Shown: positions 24,640-32,255 of the stretch, piece by piece
Position numbering within the stretch: position 1 is the stretch's first letter
Layout: each line of letters begins with the position of its first letter
Assembly (NCBI GenBank): GCA_024276655.1
Contig: JAJRWU010000130.1
Coordinates: 1-33,598, forward strand
Direction of reading: 5' to 3'
Length of the DNA stretch: 33,598 nucleotides
DNA from: Planctomycetota bacterium
Lineage (GTDB): Bacteria > Planctomycetota > Planctomycetia > Pirellulales > Pirellulaceae
Translations under genes and position numbers: made by a program
The notes under the pieces: model-generated
What the model was told of the DNA's origin: nothing
The model's database searches: none
The model's input: the letters and a program-made list of their open reading frames with translations, nothing else

Positions 24640-26091
24640 TTACTTCGAGTCGGGCTGCCGCTTTGCCCCGCCGGGCGCCACATCGGCCAAGAGTTCGAGA
24701 ACGACGTTCGTGATCTTCTCCGAGGCGCGAATCTCGAGCATGTTGGTCCCCAACCAGGTTTCATACCCGCCCAGCCGATGTTGCCGGGGCGTGGGCAGAT
24801 AACGATTCCAACCGTTGGCCAGTTCGATGGTGAACGTCGTTTTCAGCGGACTGCGCTCTTTGATTTCCAGCCCTATCTCGGCGAATACTTCGCAGGGAAT
24901 CGCGGCAATGCCCACATCGCCGATGCGAATCGCTTGCAAGATAATGTCTTCGGTGGGCGGCATTTCCGCAAGTTCGACCCCGAACGCCGCGTAGGCTTTG
25001 CCGCGGGGCGGCAATTTGGATTCGTCCGACTCGGCCAGGAATTGTTTGGCGAGGGCGAGTTGTTCAGCGTTGGGCTTACGAATGCCGAGCGTTAGTTCGC
25101 GCTGCGCCATCGCCAACGTGATCGCCTTGCGGTGCTTAATTTTTTTGAGTGCTTGCCCTACTGTATCGGCCACATCGCGGGCGACGTAACGTATTTGTTC
25201 AAACGGCTTTTTTCGAGGCTGAGGATCGCGGAAGTTGATGTTGTTGATGTCGCCGCTGGTGCCGTTGGACATAATGCCCACAAACGGCGGGTGGCCGCCA
25301 CTCTCTTGCGGAGCGATGCGCTGTCTGATTTGTCGGGCGAACTCACCGAAGTAATCGGCGGAAACGCCACCCGGCAACACGCCGCCAACATAATGCAAGG
25401 AGTAGTTGGCCAGCAGCGCGATCGGGCGGCCGCCGGCGGCTCGAATCGAGAGGAACGACAATTGCGGGTCGGTCGGTCCGGCGGGGCGGTCGAGCAAGCC
25501 ACGTCCTCGCGGCGGGTTCATGCGAACCTGGTCGGTGATCTCTCCGAATGGATTCGGCGTGATGCCGCCCGGCTTCATGTGCCAGCGACGATTATGAACG
25601 TGTTCCGGAATGTCGACTTGTCCCCAACCGAATTCCGCCGGCTCCAGATTCGCATTGGCCTGTTTGATCGCCTCGACAATTCCACGCTTGAGCACTTCCA
25701 GATACGCTTCATTCGCCTGGGCGAAAAGTCTGTGGAGCGAGGCCGGCGCGGAATGCGTGTGCGTGGCCGACATTAACATCCGATCGGTGGGAATGCCGGT
25801 CTGTTTCGACGCTCGTTGTTTTGCTTCGTCGAACAACGACCTGGGAATGAGGCAACTGTCGACGATCACGAGCGCCAGGCGCGTCTGGCCATCGTCGAGC
25901 ACCAACGCGCGGGCGTGCAACCGATCCCAAGCTTTCTCGGCGCCCCGTTCGCTGAACGAGCCCACCAGATGCACCGGCCATGTGGCGGGTGTGATGTCTT
26001 GCGCGGCGGCGCCAGCGCGGAACTCAGCGGCATGTAGCACGCAGGGAGCGAAGAAGAAGGGGAGCAGCAGCAGGATCAAGGGCGTTTTCAT
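24640..26091 (-). CDS. Secreted neutral/alkaline ceramidase-like hydrolase
   Basis: 483 residues with a signal peptide (about 1-21, LILLLLPFFFAPCVLHA). The mature part begins EFRAGAAAQDITPATWP, the start typical of the neutral/alkaline non-lysosomal ceramidase N-terminal domain, and has the zinc-site words LMSATHTHSAP, ANYSLHYVGG and VGIMSNGTSGDINNINF. Only the N-terminal ceramidase domain is covered; the C-terminal immunoglobulin-like domain of true ceramidases is not obvious, so lipid specificity is doubtful. It follows the GH10-like gene on the same strand after 81 bases and may be co-transcribed. Such proteins are common in planctomycetes. Confidence 0.85.
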   Translation of the reverse strand: MKTPLILLLLPFFFAPCVLHAAEFRAGAAAQDITPATWPVHLVGSFSERGAEKAWDRLHARALVLDDGQTRLALVIVDSCLIPRSLFDEAKQRASKQTGIPTDRMLMSATHTHSAPASLHRLFAQANEAYLEVLKRGIVEAIKQANANLEPAEFGWGQVDIPEHVHNRRWHMKPGGITPNPFGEITDQVRMNPPRGRGLLDRPAGPTDPQLSFLSIRAAGGRPIALLANYSLHYVGGVLPGGVSADYFGEFARQIRQRIAPQESGGHPPFVGIMSNGTSGDINNINFRDPQPRKKPFEQIRYVARDVADTVGQALKKIKHRKAITLAMAQRELTLGIRKPNAEQLALAKQFLAESDESKLPPRGKAYAAFGVELAEMPPTEDIILQAIRIGDVGIAAIPCEVFAEIGLEIKERSPLKTTFTIELANGWNRYLPTPRQHRLGGYETWLGTNMLEIRASEKITNVVLELLADVAPGGAKRQPDSK

Positions 26092-26172
26092 GAGTGGCTC
26101 CGGTGATGACAGTCCGCCAACAGAACGCCGCTCATTGTAACAAGCATTCTCAAGCCGTGCTTCTCTCGCGGC

Positions 26173-27657
26173 CTAGGTGAGATGCGCCCGACGAATTTTC
26201 GCTAACGTCTGCATGAGCGGCTTAGGCGCCCACTTTGCATCGAACACCCCTCCCTGAGAAAATTCGTGCCGAGCGGCGTCGCTGAGTTGCGACCAAATCA
26301 GGCCATGCACCGACTGCTTCGATATAAACATCGTGGCCAAACTCTCCGCCAGCCGGGCCTGTGTTTCAGGCGTGAATTCATTCACGCCGCCAGCCACGGG
26401 AACCGCCCGATTCCAAGCCGAAGCATCTTCCTCACTGCTGCTGGGAATCAGCACCTCGATCAACAAAGGCAACCCAAACTGCGCCCAACGGTCGATTTGG
26501 CGGCTGCATTCCAAAACATCTCGCGCCAGGGAGCCGCCCGGCCAGTAACCATAATTGAGCTCAAGGCCGATTCCCGCCACGCCCAATTCCGCCCGCACCA
26601 AGGCGTCGGCAAAATGAAACGGCGAGAGTTCAATTTGACTATTCGCCAAATACTCCGCCCAGGGCTGGTCGAAATTCACAATCACGGGCGTGCGAGGATC
26701 GGTGCGGCGAACAGCTTCGATCATTCCCACCGCCAAACGAAAACGTTGTTCTTCGCTGAGCACCATCGCCTGGCCGACATTCATCCTGGAAACGGCGGTC
26801 CAGACGTGAACGCGTCCTGAGTAGCGTTGCACGACCGCCTCGGCGAACTTCACGGCGTGGTCGAGAATTCGGTCGAAGTCGCCTTCCCAAAGGAAGAGCC
26901 AATCGGGCAGATCGTGGGCCGACAACCGCAACAAGGGTCCGCTGCAAACCTTGAGGTCGTGCTTTTGGCACCAGCGAATTTGTGCATCGGCAAGTTTCCA
27001 GTCGAATTGCCCGGATTTTTTTTCGATCTGCGACCAACGGAAGGGCGTCATGCATGAATTGAAGGTTGCCAGGAAGGCCTTTTCCGCCGCGGGCGAAAGT
27101 GTGTTCGCCGGTGCTTCCACGGCAAACAACGTGCCCAAGCGAGGCATTTGTTGATGCCGGCAGGCCAACATTTGGCGCGACGATTCTTCCGCCAACAGAA
27201 AAACGCCCTCCAAACTCCGGTCGATCGACAAATCGGCGTGCCGAGCGGCGGCTTGTAAATCTTGTTGCGAGGTGGCGCTGCGGACAAAGCTTTCGGTCGC
27301 TGCTTGAACATATTCCAAAATGCGCGGCGACAACTCCAGCCCCGCCATCTTCCAAGATTCCATCTGGTTGCGAAGCCGATTCAGCGTGCCTCTGGCCAAT
27401 TCGACCGGCAACAGATAGGGCTCGTCTCGCTCGGCCAGGCTGGCGGTCGAGAGCACCATTTCACCGTGGTTGGAAGTCGTCCAGGCGAGGTGGAAATTGC
27501 CGGAGTCGCCGATTTCCCGTTCAACGACCAGACAATCTTCCCGCCAAAATGTTCGACTTTGCCAGGGGATTCCCTCCTGCCCGGCAATGTACGCGGATTC
27601 CAAAGCGCGCGACGGCACTCGTTCGCGGTTCGGCGCCAGGAATTGCATTTGTCCCAT
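26173..27657 (-). CDS. GH10-like protein with altered acid/base site
   Basis: 494 residues. Residues 1-165 form an N-terminal beta-rich part without a recognised name; from about 185 the protein follows the GH10 endo-1,4-beta-xylanase barrel: FNSCMTPFRWSQIEKKSGQFDW matches the xylanase words around the first Trp and Glu, LSAHDLPDWL matches the His/Gln-Pro-Trp strand. At the place of the family acid/base motif (WDVVNE) it reads VWTAVSRMNVGQ, lacking the Glu. The nucleophile strand reads LLIEVLIP, keeping a Glu. No signal peptide is seen. It may be a carbohydrate-binding or altered-mechanism relative. ATG 27657 begins MGQMQFLAPN; upstream bases are AT-rich repeats. Confidence 0.72.
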   Translation of the reverse strand: MGQMQFLAPNRERVPSRALESAYIAGQEGIPWQSRTFWREDCLVVEREIGDSGNFHLAWTTSNHGEMVLSTASLAERDEPYLLPVELARGTLNRLRNQMESWKMAGLELSPRILEYVQAATESFVRSATSQQDLQAAARHADLSIDRSLEGVFLLAEESSRQMLACRHQQMPRLGTLFAVEAPANTLSPAAEKAFLATFNSCMTPFRWSQIEKKSGQFDWKLADAQIRWCQKHDLKVCSGPLLRLSAHDLPDWLFLWEGDFDRILDHAVKFAEAVVQRYSGRVHVWTAVSRMNVGQAMVLSEEQRFRLAVGMIEAVRRTDPRTPVIVNFDQPWAEYLANSQIELSPFHFADALVRAELGVAGIGLELNYGYWPGGSLARDVLECSRQIDRWAQFGLPLLIEVLIPSSSEEDASAWNRAVPVAGGVNEFTPETQARLAESLATMFISKQSVHGLIWSQLSDAARHEFSQGGVFDAKWAPKPLMQTLAKIRRAHLT

Positions 27658-28009
27658 GTGAAAAAAACGTCCATGTGAAAAAACGTCTGTCGAACTAATC
27701 GCCTGTCAAATAAATGTCTGTCGAATAAATATCCTGAGTCGATTCTAAAGGCACAAGGGCGTGTGCTCGTATTCAAGCCGGTTCGACCGGAAAACGCGCG
27801 CCCGTTCCGCTGCCGCACTCTGGCCACCGAACCGACTGGCGTGATATACTGCCCGCCGCTTCATGGCGTCTCGCTCTTTTAGGAGAGGCTCTGAATGTGA
27901 CGCTCTGGAAGTAATGTGACGCTCTGAAAGTATTGTCGGCTCCCGGCGCGGGTGATCGGCATTATTGTTGGCGCCCCCCACCCATCCATTCACTGCTACG
28001 GAGTTTAGC
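27658..28009. other. Divergent intergenic region, GH10-like / purC
   Basis: Near 27655-27690 a CATGTGAAAAAA-CGTC word is duplicated, followed by 15-base-spaced repeats of TGTC(A/G)AA(C/T)TAA type to about 27730. TG-A-TATACT at 27842-27850 is an extended -10 pointing to purC. At 27894-27931 a 19-base unit (AATGTGACGCTCTGGAAGT) is present twice in tandem with one change. No gene. Confidence 0.5.
27842..27850 (+). promoter_or_regulatory. Possible extended -10 for purC
   Basis: TGATATACT; no convincing -35, as allowed for extended -10 promoters. It would leave a leader of about 150 bases. No purine riboswitch fold was recognised in that leader. Confidence 0.3.
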
Positions 28010-28897
28010 ATGAGCAACGCCGTCTTGGAAACAAGGTTAGCTGATATCCCCGTTCGACGAGGTAAAGTGCGCGATGTGTACGACCTCGGCGACGCCCTGC
28101 TGATCGTGAGCACCGATCGAATCAGCGCATTCGACTGGGTTTTGCCCAGCGGCATTCCCGACAAAGGGCGAGTGCTGACCCAAATCAGCCGCTATTGGTT
28201 CGATTTGCTCGATACGCCGAATCACATGCTCAGTGTCGACGTGCCGAGTTTCAACCTGCCCGACGGCGTCGACCTCGACATCCTCGCCGGACGCTCCATG
28301 CTCTGCCGCAAGGCGGAAGTCGTGCCGATTGAGTGCGTGATCCGAGGGTATTTGGTGGGTTCTGGCTGGAAGGAATACCAACGCGATGGCAGTGTGTGCG
28401 GCATTTCACTGCCTGCGGGCATGACGCAATGCGGACAGCTTGCCGAGCCCATTTTCACGCCGGCCACTAAAGCGGAAGAAGGGCACGACGAAAACATTTC
28501 CTTCGACAAAATGGTCGACGCCGTGGGCCGCGAAACTGCCGAAACGCTGCGCGAGCGGAGCATGGATATTTACCTCCGCGGCGCCAAAATCGCCCGCGAA
28601 AAAGGGATCATCATCGCCGACACCAAATTCGAATGGGGCTGGGTCGATGGCGAGTTGATCTTGATCGACGAAGTGCTCACCCCCGATAGCTCCCGCTTCT
28701 GGCCCGCCGATCAATACGCCCCCGGCAAAAACCAGCCCTCGTTCGACAAACAGTTCGTCCGCGATTGGCTGGAGGAAACCACCTGGGATAAAGAAAGCAC
28801 GCCGCCGGCGCTGCCCGAACAAATCATCGCCAAAACACGCGAAAAATACATCACCGCCTACGAACAACTCACCGGCGAGACGTTCGCCTGGACGTAA
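28010..28897 (+). CDS. purC: Phosphoribosylaminoimidazole-succinocarboxamide synthase
   Basis: SAICAR synthetase of de novo purine synthesis, joining CAIR and aspartate with ATP. The 295 residues match the longer, yeast-Ade1-like form of the enzyme. Clear family words: RRGKVRDVYDLGDALLIVST, DRISAFDWVLPSGIPDKG, VECVIRGYLVGSGWKEY-type sequence (reads PIECVIRGYLVGSGWKEYQ), DTKFEWGWVDGELILIDEVL and TPDSSRFWPADQY. GGAG at 28000-28003 precedes ATG 28010; the frame extends 15 codons upstream without support. Monocistronic by position. High certainty. Confidence 0.96.
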   Translation: MSNAVLETRLADIPVRRGKVRDVYDLGDALLIVSTDRISAFDWVLPSGIPDKGRVLTQISRYWFDLLDTPNHMLSVDVPSFNLPDGVDLDILAGRSMLCRKAEVVPIECVIRGYLVGSGWKEYQRDGSVCGISLPAGMTQCGQLAEPIFTPATKAEEGHDENISFDKMVDAVGRETAETLRERSMDIYLRGAKIAREKGIIIADTKFEWGWVDGELILIDEVLTPDSSRFWPADQYAPGKNQPSFDKQFVRDWLEETTWDKESTPPALPEQIIAKTREKYITAYEQLTGETFAWT

Positions 28898-29313
28898 CCG
28901 GTGTTGAAGTAAACACTTGCGTTCGTTGGGATGTACGAGTTAGGATATGAAACTTGAGAGGTTTTCACGGACTCCTCACGATTTCGAGGCGCCAACAGCG
29001 TCCCCCCGGTAGATGTCAGGTGGCAAGAAATGTCCAAAAGAACCGGATTTTTCTTTATCTTGGAATTGAAAATGTTACAATCCGAAACGTCTAGGCATAG
29101 GGTGTTAGTAGGCCGAAACCCAAACTTTTGGCGTTTGCTCGCCTGGAGTGACATTTTCGGCAGCCTTGCCTTTTCGAGTTGGGGCGGTGTTTTCTGTCGG
29201 GGCGGTGTTTGCTGTCGGGGCGGTGGTTTCTGTCGTTGCCGGGTTTTCTGGCATCACGGGGTTCCGCCAAACCATTTTTGTTTTTAGGTCTGTTTTTTTG
29301 GGAGTGGCGTGTC
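28898..29313. other. Leader region upstream of the cold-shock gene
   Basis: 416 bases with no supported gene. The part from about 29035 is AT-rich with TACAAT near 29074, a possible -10. At 29182-29235 there are three 18-base tandem repeats. A T-rich stretch and GGGAG lie just before the csp start. A long structured leader is usual for cold-shock genes; no specific riboregulator fold was recognised. In-frame upstream extension of the csp reading frame through the repeats starts only at a TTG and looks non-protein-like. Confidence 0.5.
29182..29235. repeat. Three tandem 18-bp repeats in the csp leader
   Basis: Unit GGGCGGTGTTTTCTGTCG, three copies with one or two substitutions each. Period divisible by three, but no reading frame through it is convincing. 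Confidence 0.85.
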
Positions 29314-29511
29314 ATGCCACAGGGTACAATCAAGAAGTTAGTCACTGACAAGGGTTTTGGTTTCATTTCGGCAGATGGAGGCGATGTTTTCTTCCATCAC
29401 TCGGCCGTCGAAGGCACGACGTTCGAAGAGCTTCGAGAGGGACAAACCGTGGAGTACCAAAACGGCCAGGGGCCCAAAGGTCCTCGTGCTGAAAATGTCT
29501 GCGTGATCTAA
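29314..29511 (+). CDS. csp: Cold-shock domain protein
   Basis: Single-strand nucleic-acid-binding chaperone of the CspA family, 65 residues, complete. Both RNA-binding motifs are intact: KGFGFIS (RNP1) and VFFHHSAV (RNP2); it begins MPQGTIKKLVTDKG, as many non-enteric family members do. GGGAG lies about eight bases before ATG 29314. A real terminator follows. The long leader suggests post-transcriptional control, as known for the family; cold induction itself is not shown by the sequence. Confidence 0.95.
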   Translation: MPQGTIKKLVTDKGFGFISADGGDVFFHHSAVEGTTFEELREGQTVEYQNGQGPKGPRAENVCVI

Positions 29512-29538
29512 GCTTCGCTCGCACACCAGCGAAAAGAA

Positions 29539-29567
29539 AGCCCTTGGAGGATGCCAGGGGCTTTTTT
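29539..29567 (+). terminator. Rho-independent terminator of csp
   Basis: Stem AGCCCTTGG / CCAGGGGCT (one G-T pair) with a six-base loop, then a run of six T. Twenty-seven bases after the csp stop. The reverse strand also has a T-rich tail, so it may serve the convergent gene too. Confidence 0.85.
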
Positions 29568-29576
29568 ATTTTCTTG

Positions 29577-30044
29577 TCAGACGACAACCTCGACGAAGTA
29601 ATGTCGGATCGCCAAGCCGGCAGCCACCATGGCGGCCCCCAAAAAGCCGGTCAGCACCGCGGGTCGGCACGTCCGCCACTCCATGATGACGTAATAGACC
29701 AAATAGAAACCGCAGATCGCGCAAAGGAAGCCGTCTAGAATTTCGTCTTGAAAGGCCAGTACAACCGCCCAAATGAAACCCGCGCTGATTAAGCCCTCGC
29801 CCAGGTAAATGAATGCAATCGCGCCCCAACTGCGATCAGCAGTGGTCGCTATGAGCAGGAAAAGGCCGACCAAGGCGGCAGCGAGGAAAAACCAACTCGG
29901 CAAGAGCGCCTGGTTCGGCGCCTGCTGTTCCGGCGTTGCAAGCGACACGGTGTAGCCGAGTTCACTCTCGTAACCACACTCGTTGCAGAACGTCGCGCGG
30001 TGAGGCATGGAGGCGCCGCATTGGGAACAGGTCGTCTTCTTCAA
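29577..30044 (-). CDS. Zinc-ribbon integral membrane protein
   Basis: 155-residue protein of unknown function. An N-terminal zinc ribbon is formed by Cys6, Cys9, Cys20 and Cys23 (CSQCG and CNECG), followed by a short linker and about four membrane helices (near 49-66, 73-96, 103-120, 128-148). The start is a TTG at 30044 giving MKKTTCSQCGASMPHRA; the ribosome-binding site is weak (AGTAGG), so the start is likely rather than certain. It converges on csp. Proteins of this plan are common and uncharacterised. Confidence 0.72.
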   Translation of the reverse strand: MKKTTCSQCGASMPHRATFCNECGYESELGYTVSLATPEQQAPNQALLPSWFFLAAALVGLFLLIATTADRSWGAIAFIYLGEGLISAGFIWAVVLAFQDEILDGFLCAICGFYLVYYVIMEWRTCRPAVLTGFLGAAMVAAGLAIRHYFVEVVV

Positions 30045-30126
30045 GGTGCTGCCTACTCTTTAGGCGAATGATCGCGTGTGTTTTCGGCGAAGACCGTCAG
30101 GAAAGAATGCGTTCGCGGTTGGTGGG

Positions 30127-30183
30127 AGGAAAATCCCGGCATTTTCAAAATGCCGGGCTTTTAATTCGAGGAAAATCCCGGCA
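30127..30183. repeat. Family A palindrome with flanking direct repeat, copy 3
   Basis: The core hairpin (30134-30162) and right side to TTTTAATTCG match the 99-bp copies; the outer arms are missing. A 16-base direct repeat GAGGAAAATCCCGGCA occurs at 30127-30142 and again at 30168-30183, overlapping the left arm of the hairpin, which suggests a local duplication or slippage. Confidence 0.75.
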
Positions 30184-30202
30184 AATAATTTCCACGCAGC
30201 AG

Positions 30203-31510
30203 CTAGAGCGTCCAACCTTTGCGGTATTCCTTGTGTACAAATTGCTCGGCTTGGGGCGCGCCTACTGGTTTAAGATTCTTGGCGTCCCATTCGATGTCGC
30301 ACCCAGAGCGATAAGCCACCGTTCCCAACAATACGGCTTCGGTGAGGGCGCCGGAATAGTTGAAGTTGCAAGTGGTTTGACCATTGGTCTTGATCGCCTG
30401 CACCCACTCGGCGTGGTGCCCGATCGATTTGGGAATATACGGTTCGGGGCGTTTGAAATCAACGAATTTGTCTTCCGGCAGGAGTAAATGCTTGCCGTAG
30501 TCGGAAATCAGCATGCCCTTTTCGCCAATGAAGAGTTGGCCGTTGCCCCATTTCAACGGCGAGCCGTCTTTCCGCTTGAGCGTGTTGAGAATTTCCGGAC
30601 GGCGCCCGCCATCGTACCAAGTCATTTCGACCGGCGGCAAATCGCCTCGCGCCGGGTACTTGTATTCGACGACCAAACCGGCCGTCGTCGCGATAGGATC
30701 GTATGTCGGTCCGCTGGCTTTGCAGTGGGTGGGGTGGCGAAGCTTGAGCGCCCAATGGGCAAGGTCCATGTAATGGCAGCCGAAATCTCCCAAACCGCCG
30801 GTGCCGTAATCCCAGAAATCTCGCCAACGGGCGGGATGCACGCCCACCGAATAAGGCCGTTTGGGCGCGGGGCCCAGCCACAGGTCCCAATCAACATGCG
30901 CAGGCTGCGGCTTGGTGACGAATTTGGCGCCGCTGTAATTAACACCCACCCACACATGCACTTCCCGCACCTTGCCAATAGCGCCGGTTTCAATCAATTC
31001 CACCACCCGGCGGTAATTATCGAGGGCGTGAATTTGCGTGCCCATCTGCGTGACAAGATGATTCTTTTTGGCCAGTTCCGCCAGTGTTCTGGCTTCGAAG
31101 ACGGTGTGCGTGAGCGGTTTTTCGCAATAGACGTGCTTCCCCATTCGCATGGCCATGGCGGCGGCCGGCGCGTGGGTGTGGTCGGCCGTTCCGACCACCA
31201 CGGCGTCGAGCTTATCGCCTTCTTTTTCCAGCATCACGCGGAAATCTCGGTAGCGCCGCGCGGCGGAATATCGTTTGCCGGCTTGCTCCAGATACTTCGC
31301 ATCGATATCGACCAAGGCCACCATGTTCTGGCTCGCGACGCCGCCCAAATCGGCCCCCGCCCGATTCGCCGTGCCTATTCCGCCAATGTTGAGCCGCTCA
31401 TTCGGCGACTTCGATTCAGCCGCCGCCAGCGAACCATGAAAGCCAACCGCGGCAGTCGCGGCAAGGGCCGATGTTTGCAGAACCTGACGACGTGTGACTC
31501 GAGTGGCCAT
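30203..31510 (-). CDS. Tat-exported Gfo/Idh/MocA family oxidoreductase
   Basis: NAD(P)-dependent oxidoreductase of the Gfo/Idh/MocA family, 435 residues. The N-terminus TRRQVLQTSALAATAAVGF is a twin-arginine signal, so the protein is folded with cofactor and exported. The Rossmann part follows (LNIGGIGTANRAGADLGG, VALVDID, VVVGTADHTHAP) with the family Glu-Lys-Pro in VYCEKPLTH and the typical C-terminal WDLWLGPAPKRPY and DFGCHYMDLAHW. Planctomycetes encode many such exported enzymes, presumably for sugar oxidation outside the cytoplasm. ATG 31510 gives the Tat signal directly; the frame extends 33 codons upstream without support. Sugar substrate unknown. Confidence 0.92.
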   Translation of the reverse strand: MATRVTRRQVLQTSALAATAAVGFHGSLAAAESKSPNERLNIGGIGTANRAGADLGGVASQNMVALVDIDAKYLEQAGKRYSAARRYRDFRVMLEKEGDKLDAVVVGTADHTHAPAAAMAMRMGKHVYCEKPLTHTVFEARTLAELAKKNHLVTQMGTQIHALDNYRRVVELIETGAIGKVREVHVWVGVNYSGAKFVTKPQPAHVDWDLWLGPAPKRPYSVGVHPARWRDFWDYGTGGLGDFGCHYMDLAHWALKLRHPTHCKASGPTYDPIATTAGLVVEYKYPARGDLPPVEMTWYDGGRRPEILNTLKRKDGSPLKWGNGQLFIGEKGMLISDYGKHLLLPEDKFVDFKRPEPYIPKSIGHHAEWVQAIKTNGQTTCNFNYSGALTEAVLLGTVAYRSGCDIEWDAKNLKPVGAPQAEQFVHKEYRKGWTL

Positions 31511-31584
31511 GGTGCTTTCTCGAATTTCAAGTAGGAACCTCAATCGGCCGCGAACCAAGGTTTTGGGTTGTGGGATCAGGGAGC

Positions 31585-31615
31585 GAAAAAAACGCGGCGT
31601 TTGCTCCACCGCCGC
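31585..31615 (-). terminator. Possible terminator on the minus strand
   Basis: Read on the minus strand: GCGGCG, a ten-base loop, CGCCGC, then seven T or more. It would stop transcripts arriving from the right before the oxidoreductase gene. Confidence 0.45.
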
Positions 31616-31725
31616 TTACCATAATCACCCAGAGCCTGCATTGCAAGCAAACGGCGCGAATGCCAAGCCGCCTCGCCCACGCGGAATTTTCAGCGGCGTA
31701 GTAGGGTCCGCTATACGGATCGGAA

Positions 31726-31872
31726 TCACTCCCCAACGTTGCGATTGAGTTTGGAAATGGTGACGAGGTGTTCCCGGCCGCTCCCCCAATTCAATTCGTA
31801 AACGCCTTTTTCGACCCAAACGGTAAAGAAAAAGGTTCCTCCGGGAACATGAGCGCGGCGATCGTTGGGGAT
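31726..31872 (-). pseudogene. Remnant of a REP-associated tyrosine transposase (RAYT)
   Basis: The minus-strand translation contains IPNDRRAHVPGGTFFFTV, which matches the conserved N-terminus of RAYT/TnpA-REP proteins (usual form YRRaxvpGGtyFFTVV). After it the frame continues for about 35 codons without family likeness and stops; the HUH and catalytic Tyr motifs are absent. It is a fragment of about 18 recognisable residues in a protein normally about 150-250 long. RAYTs mobilise short palindromic repeats, of which the window has many. Confidence 0.65.
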
Positions 31873-32255
31873 TGGGCAGCGGTTTGTCTCATACGACCAC
31901 TTCGAAATACGCCTCGATGATCTCCATTGCAACACGGTGGGAATTGGTTTGCACTGTTGAAGTAGAACCTCGGTCCGCTACGTCGCTTTCAACAGGATTC
32001 TCCACCCCCATCCGGTATCCGTCAATCTTGGGCTATCGCAGACAGTCTCTTGGCCGAAAATGGACGCTACGATTGAAACTTGGGAAACTAATGACGGGTA
32101 ATACTCGCGTTGAGAGACACTTGCGCGATACTATCACAAGGGAGAGGGTGAACGGTTCGAAACCTGCGTTCATCGCTAAAGACCCCAAGATCATCCAGTA
32201 GCGAAAATAGCCGAATGAATTGGCGTCGCATTCTACGTGCAAAGGGAGCAGCCGA

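Larger units (their letters stand above)
31511..32255. other. Accessory intergenic region with gene remnants
   Basis: 745 bases without an intact gene. It contains a terminator-like hairpin (31585-31615), a RAYT transposase remnant (31726-31872) and an open minus-strand stretch without start (31889-32032, ending EIIEAYFEVVV) that reads like protein but has no recognised family. From about 31940 base composition falls to roughly half GC by eye. Confidence 0.5.

Noticed and set aside
29179-29313. N-terminal extension of the cold-shock protein through the tandem repeats
   Set aside because: Would start at TTG, adds a hydrophobic Cys-rich stretch unknown in the family, and the ATG at 29314 has a good GGGAG site.
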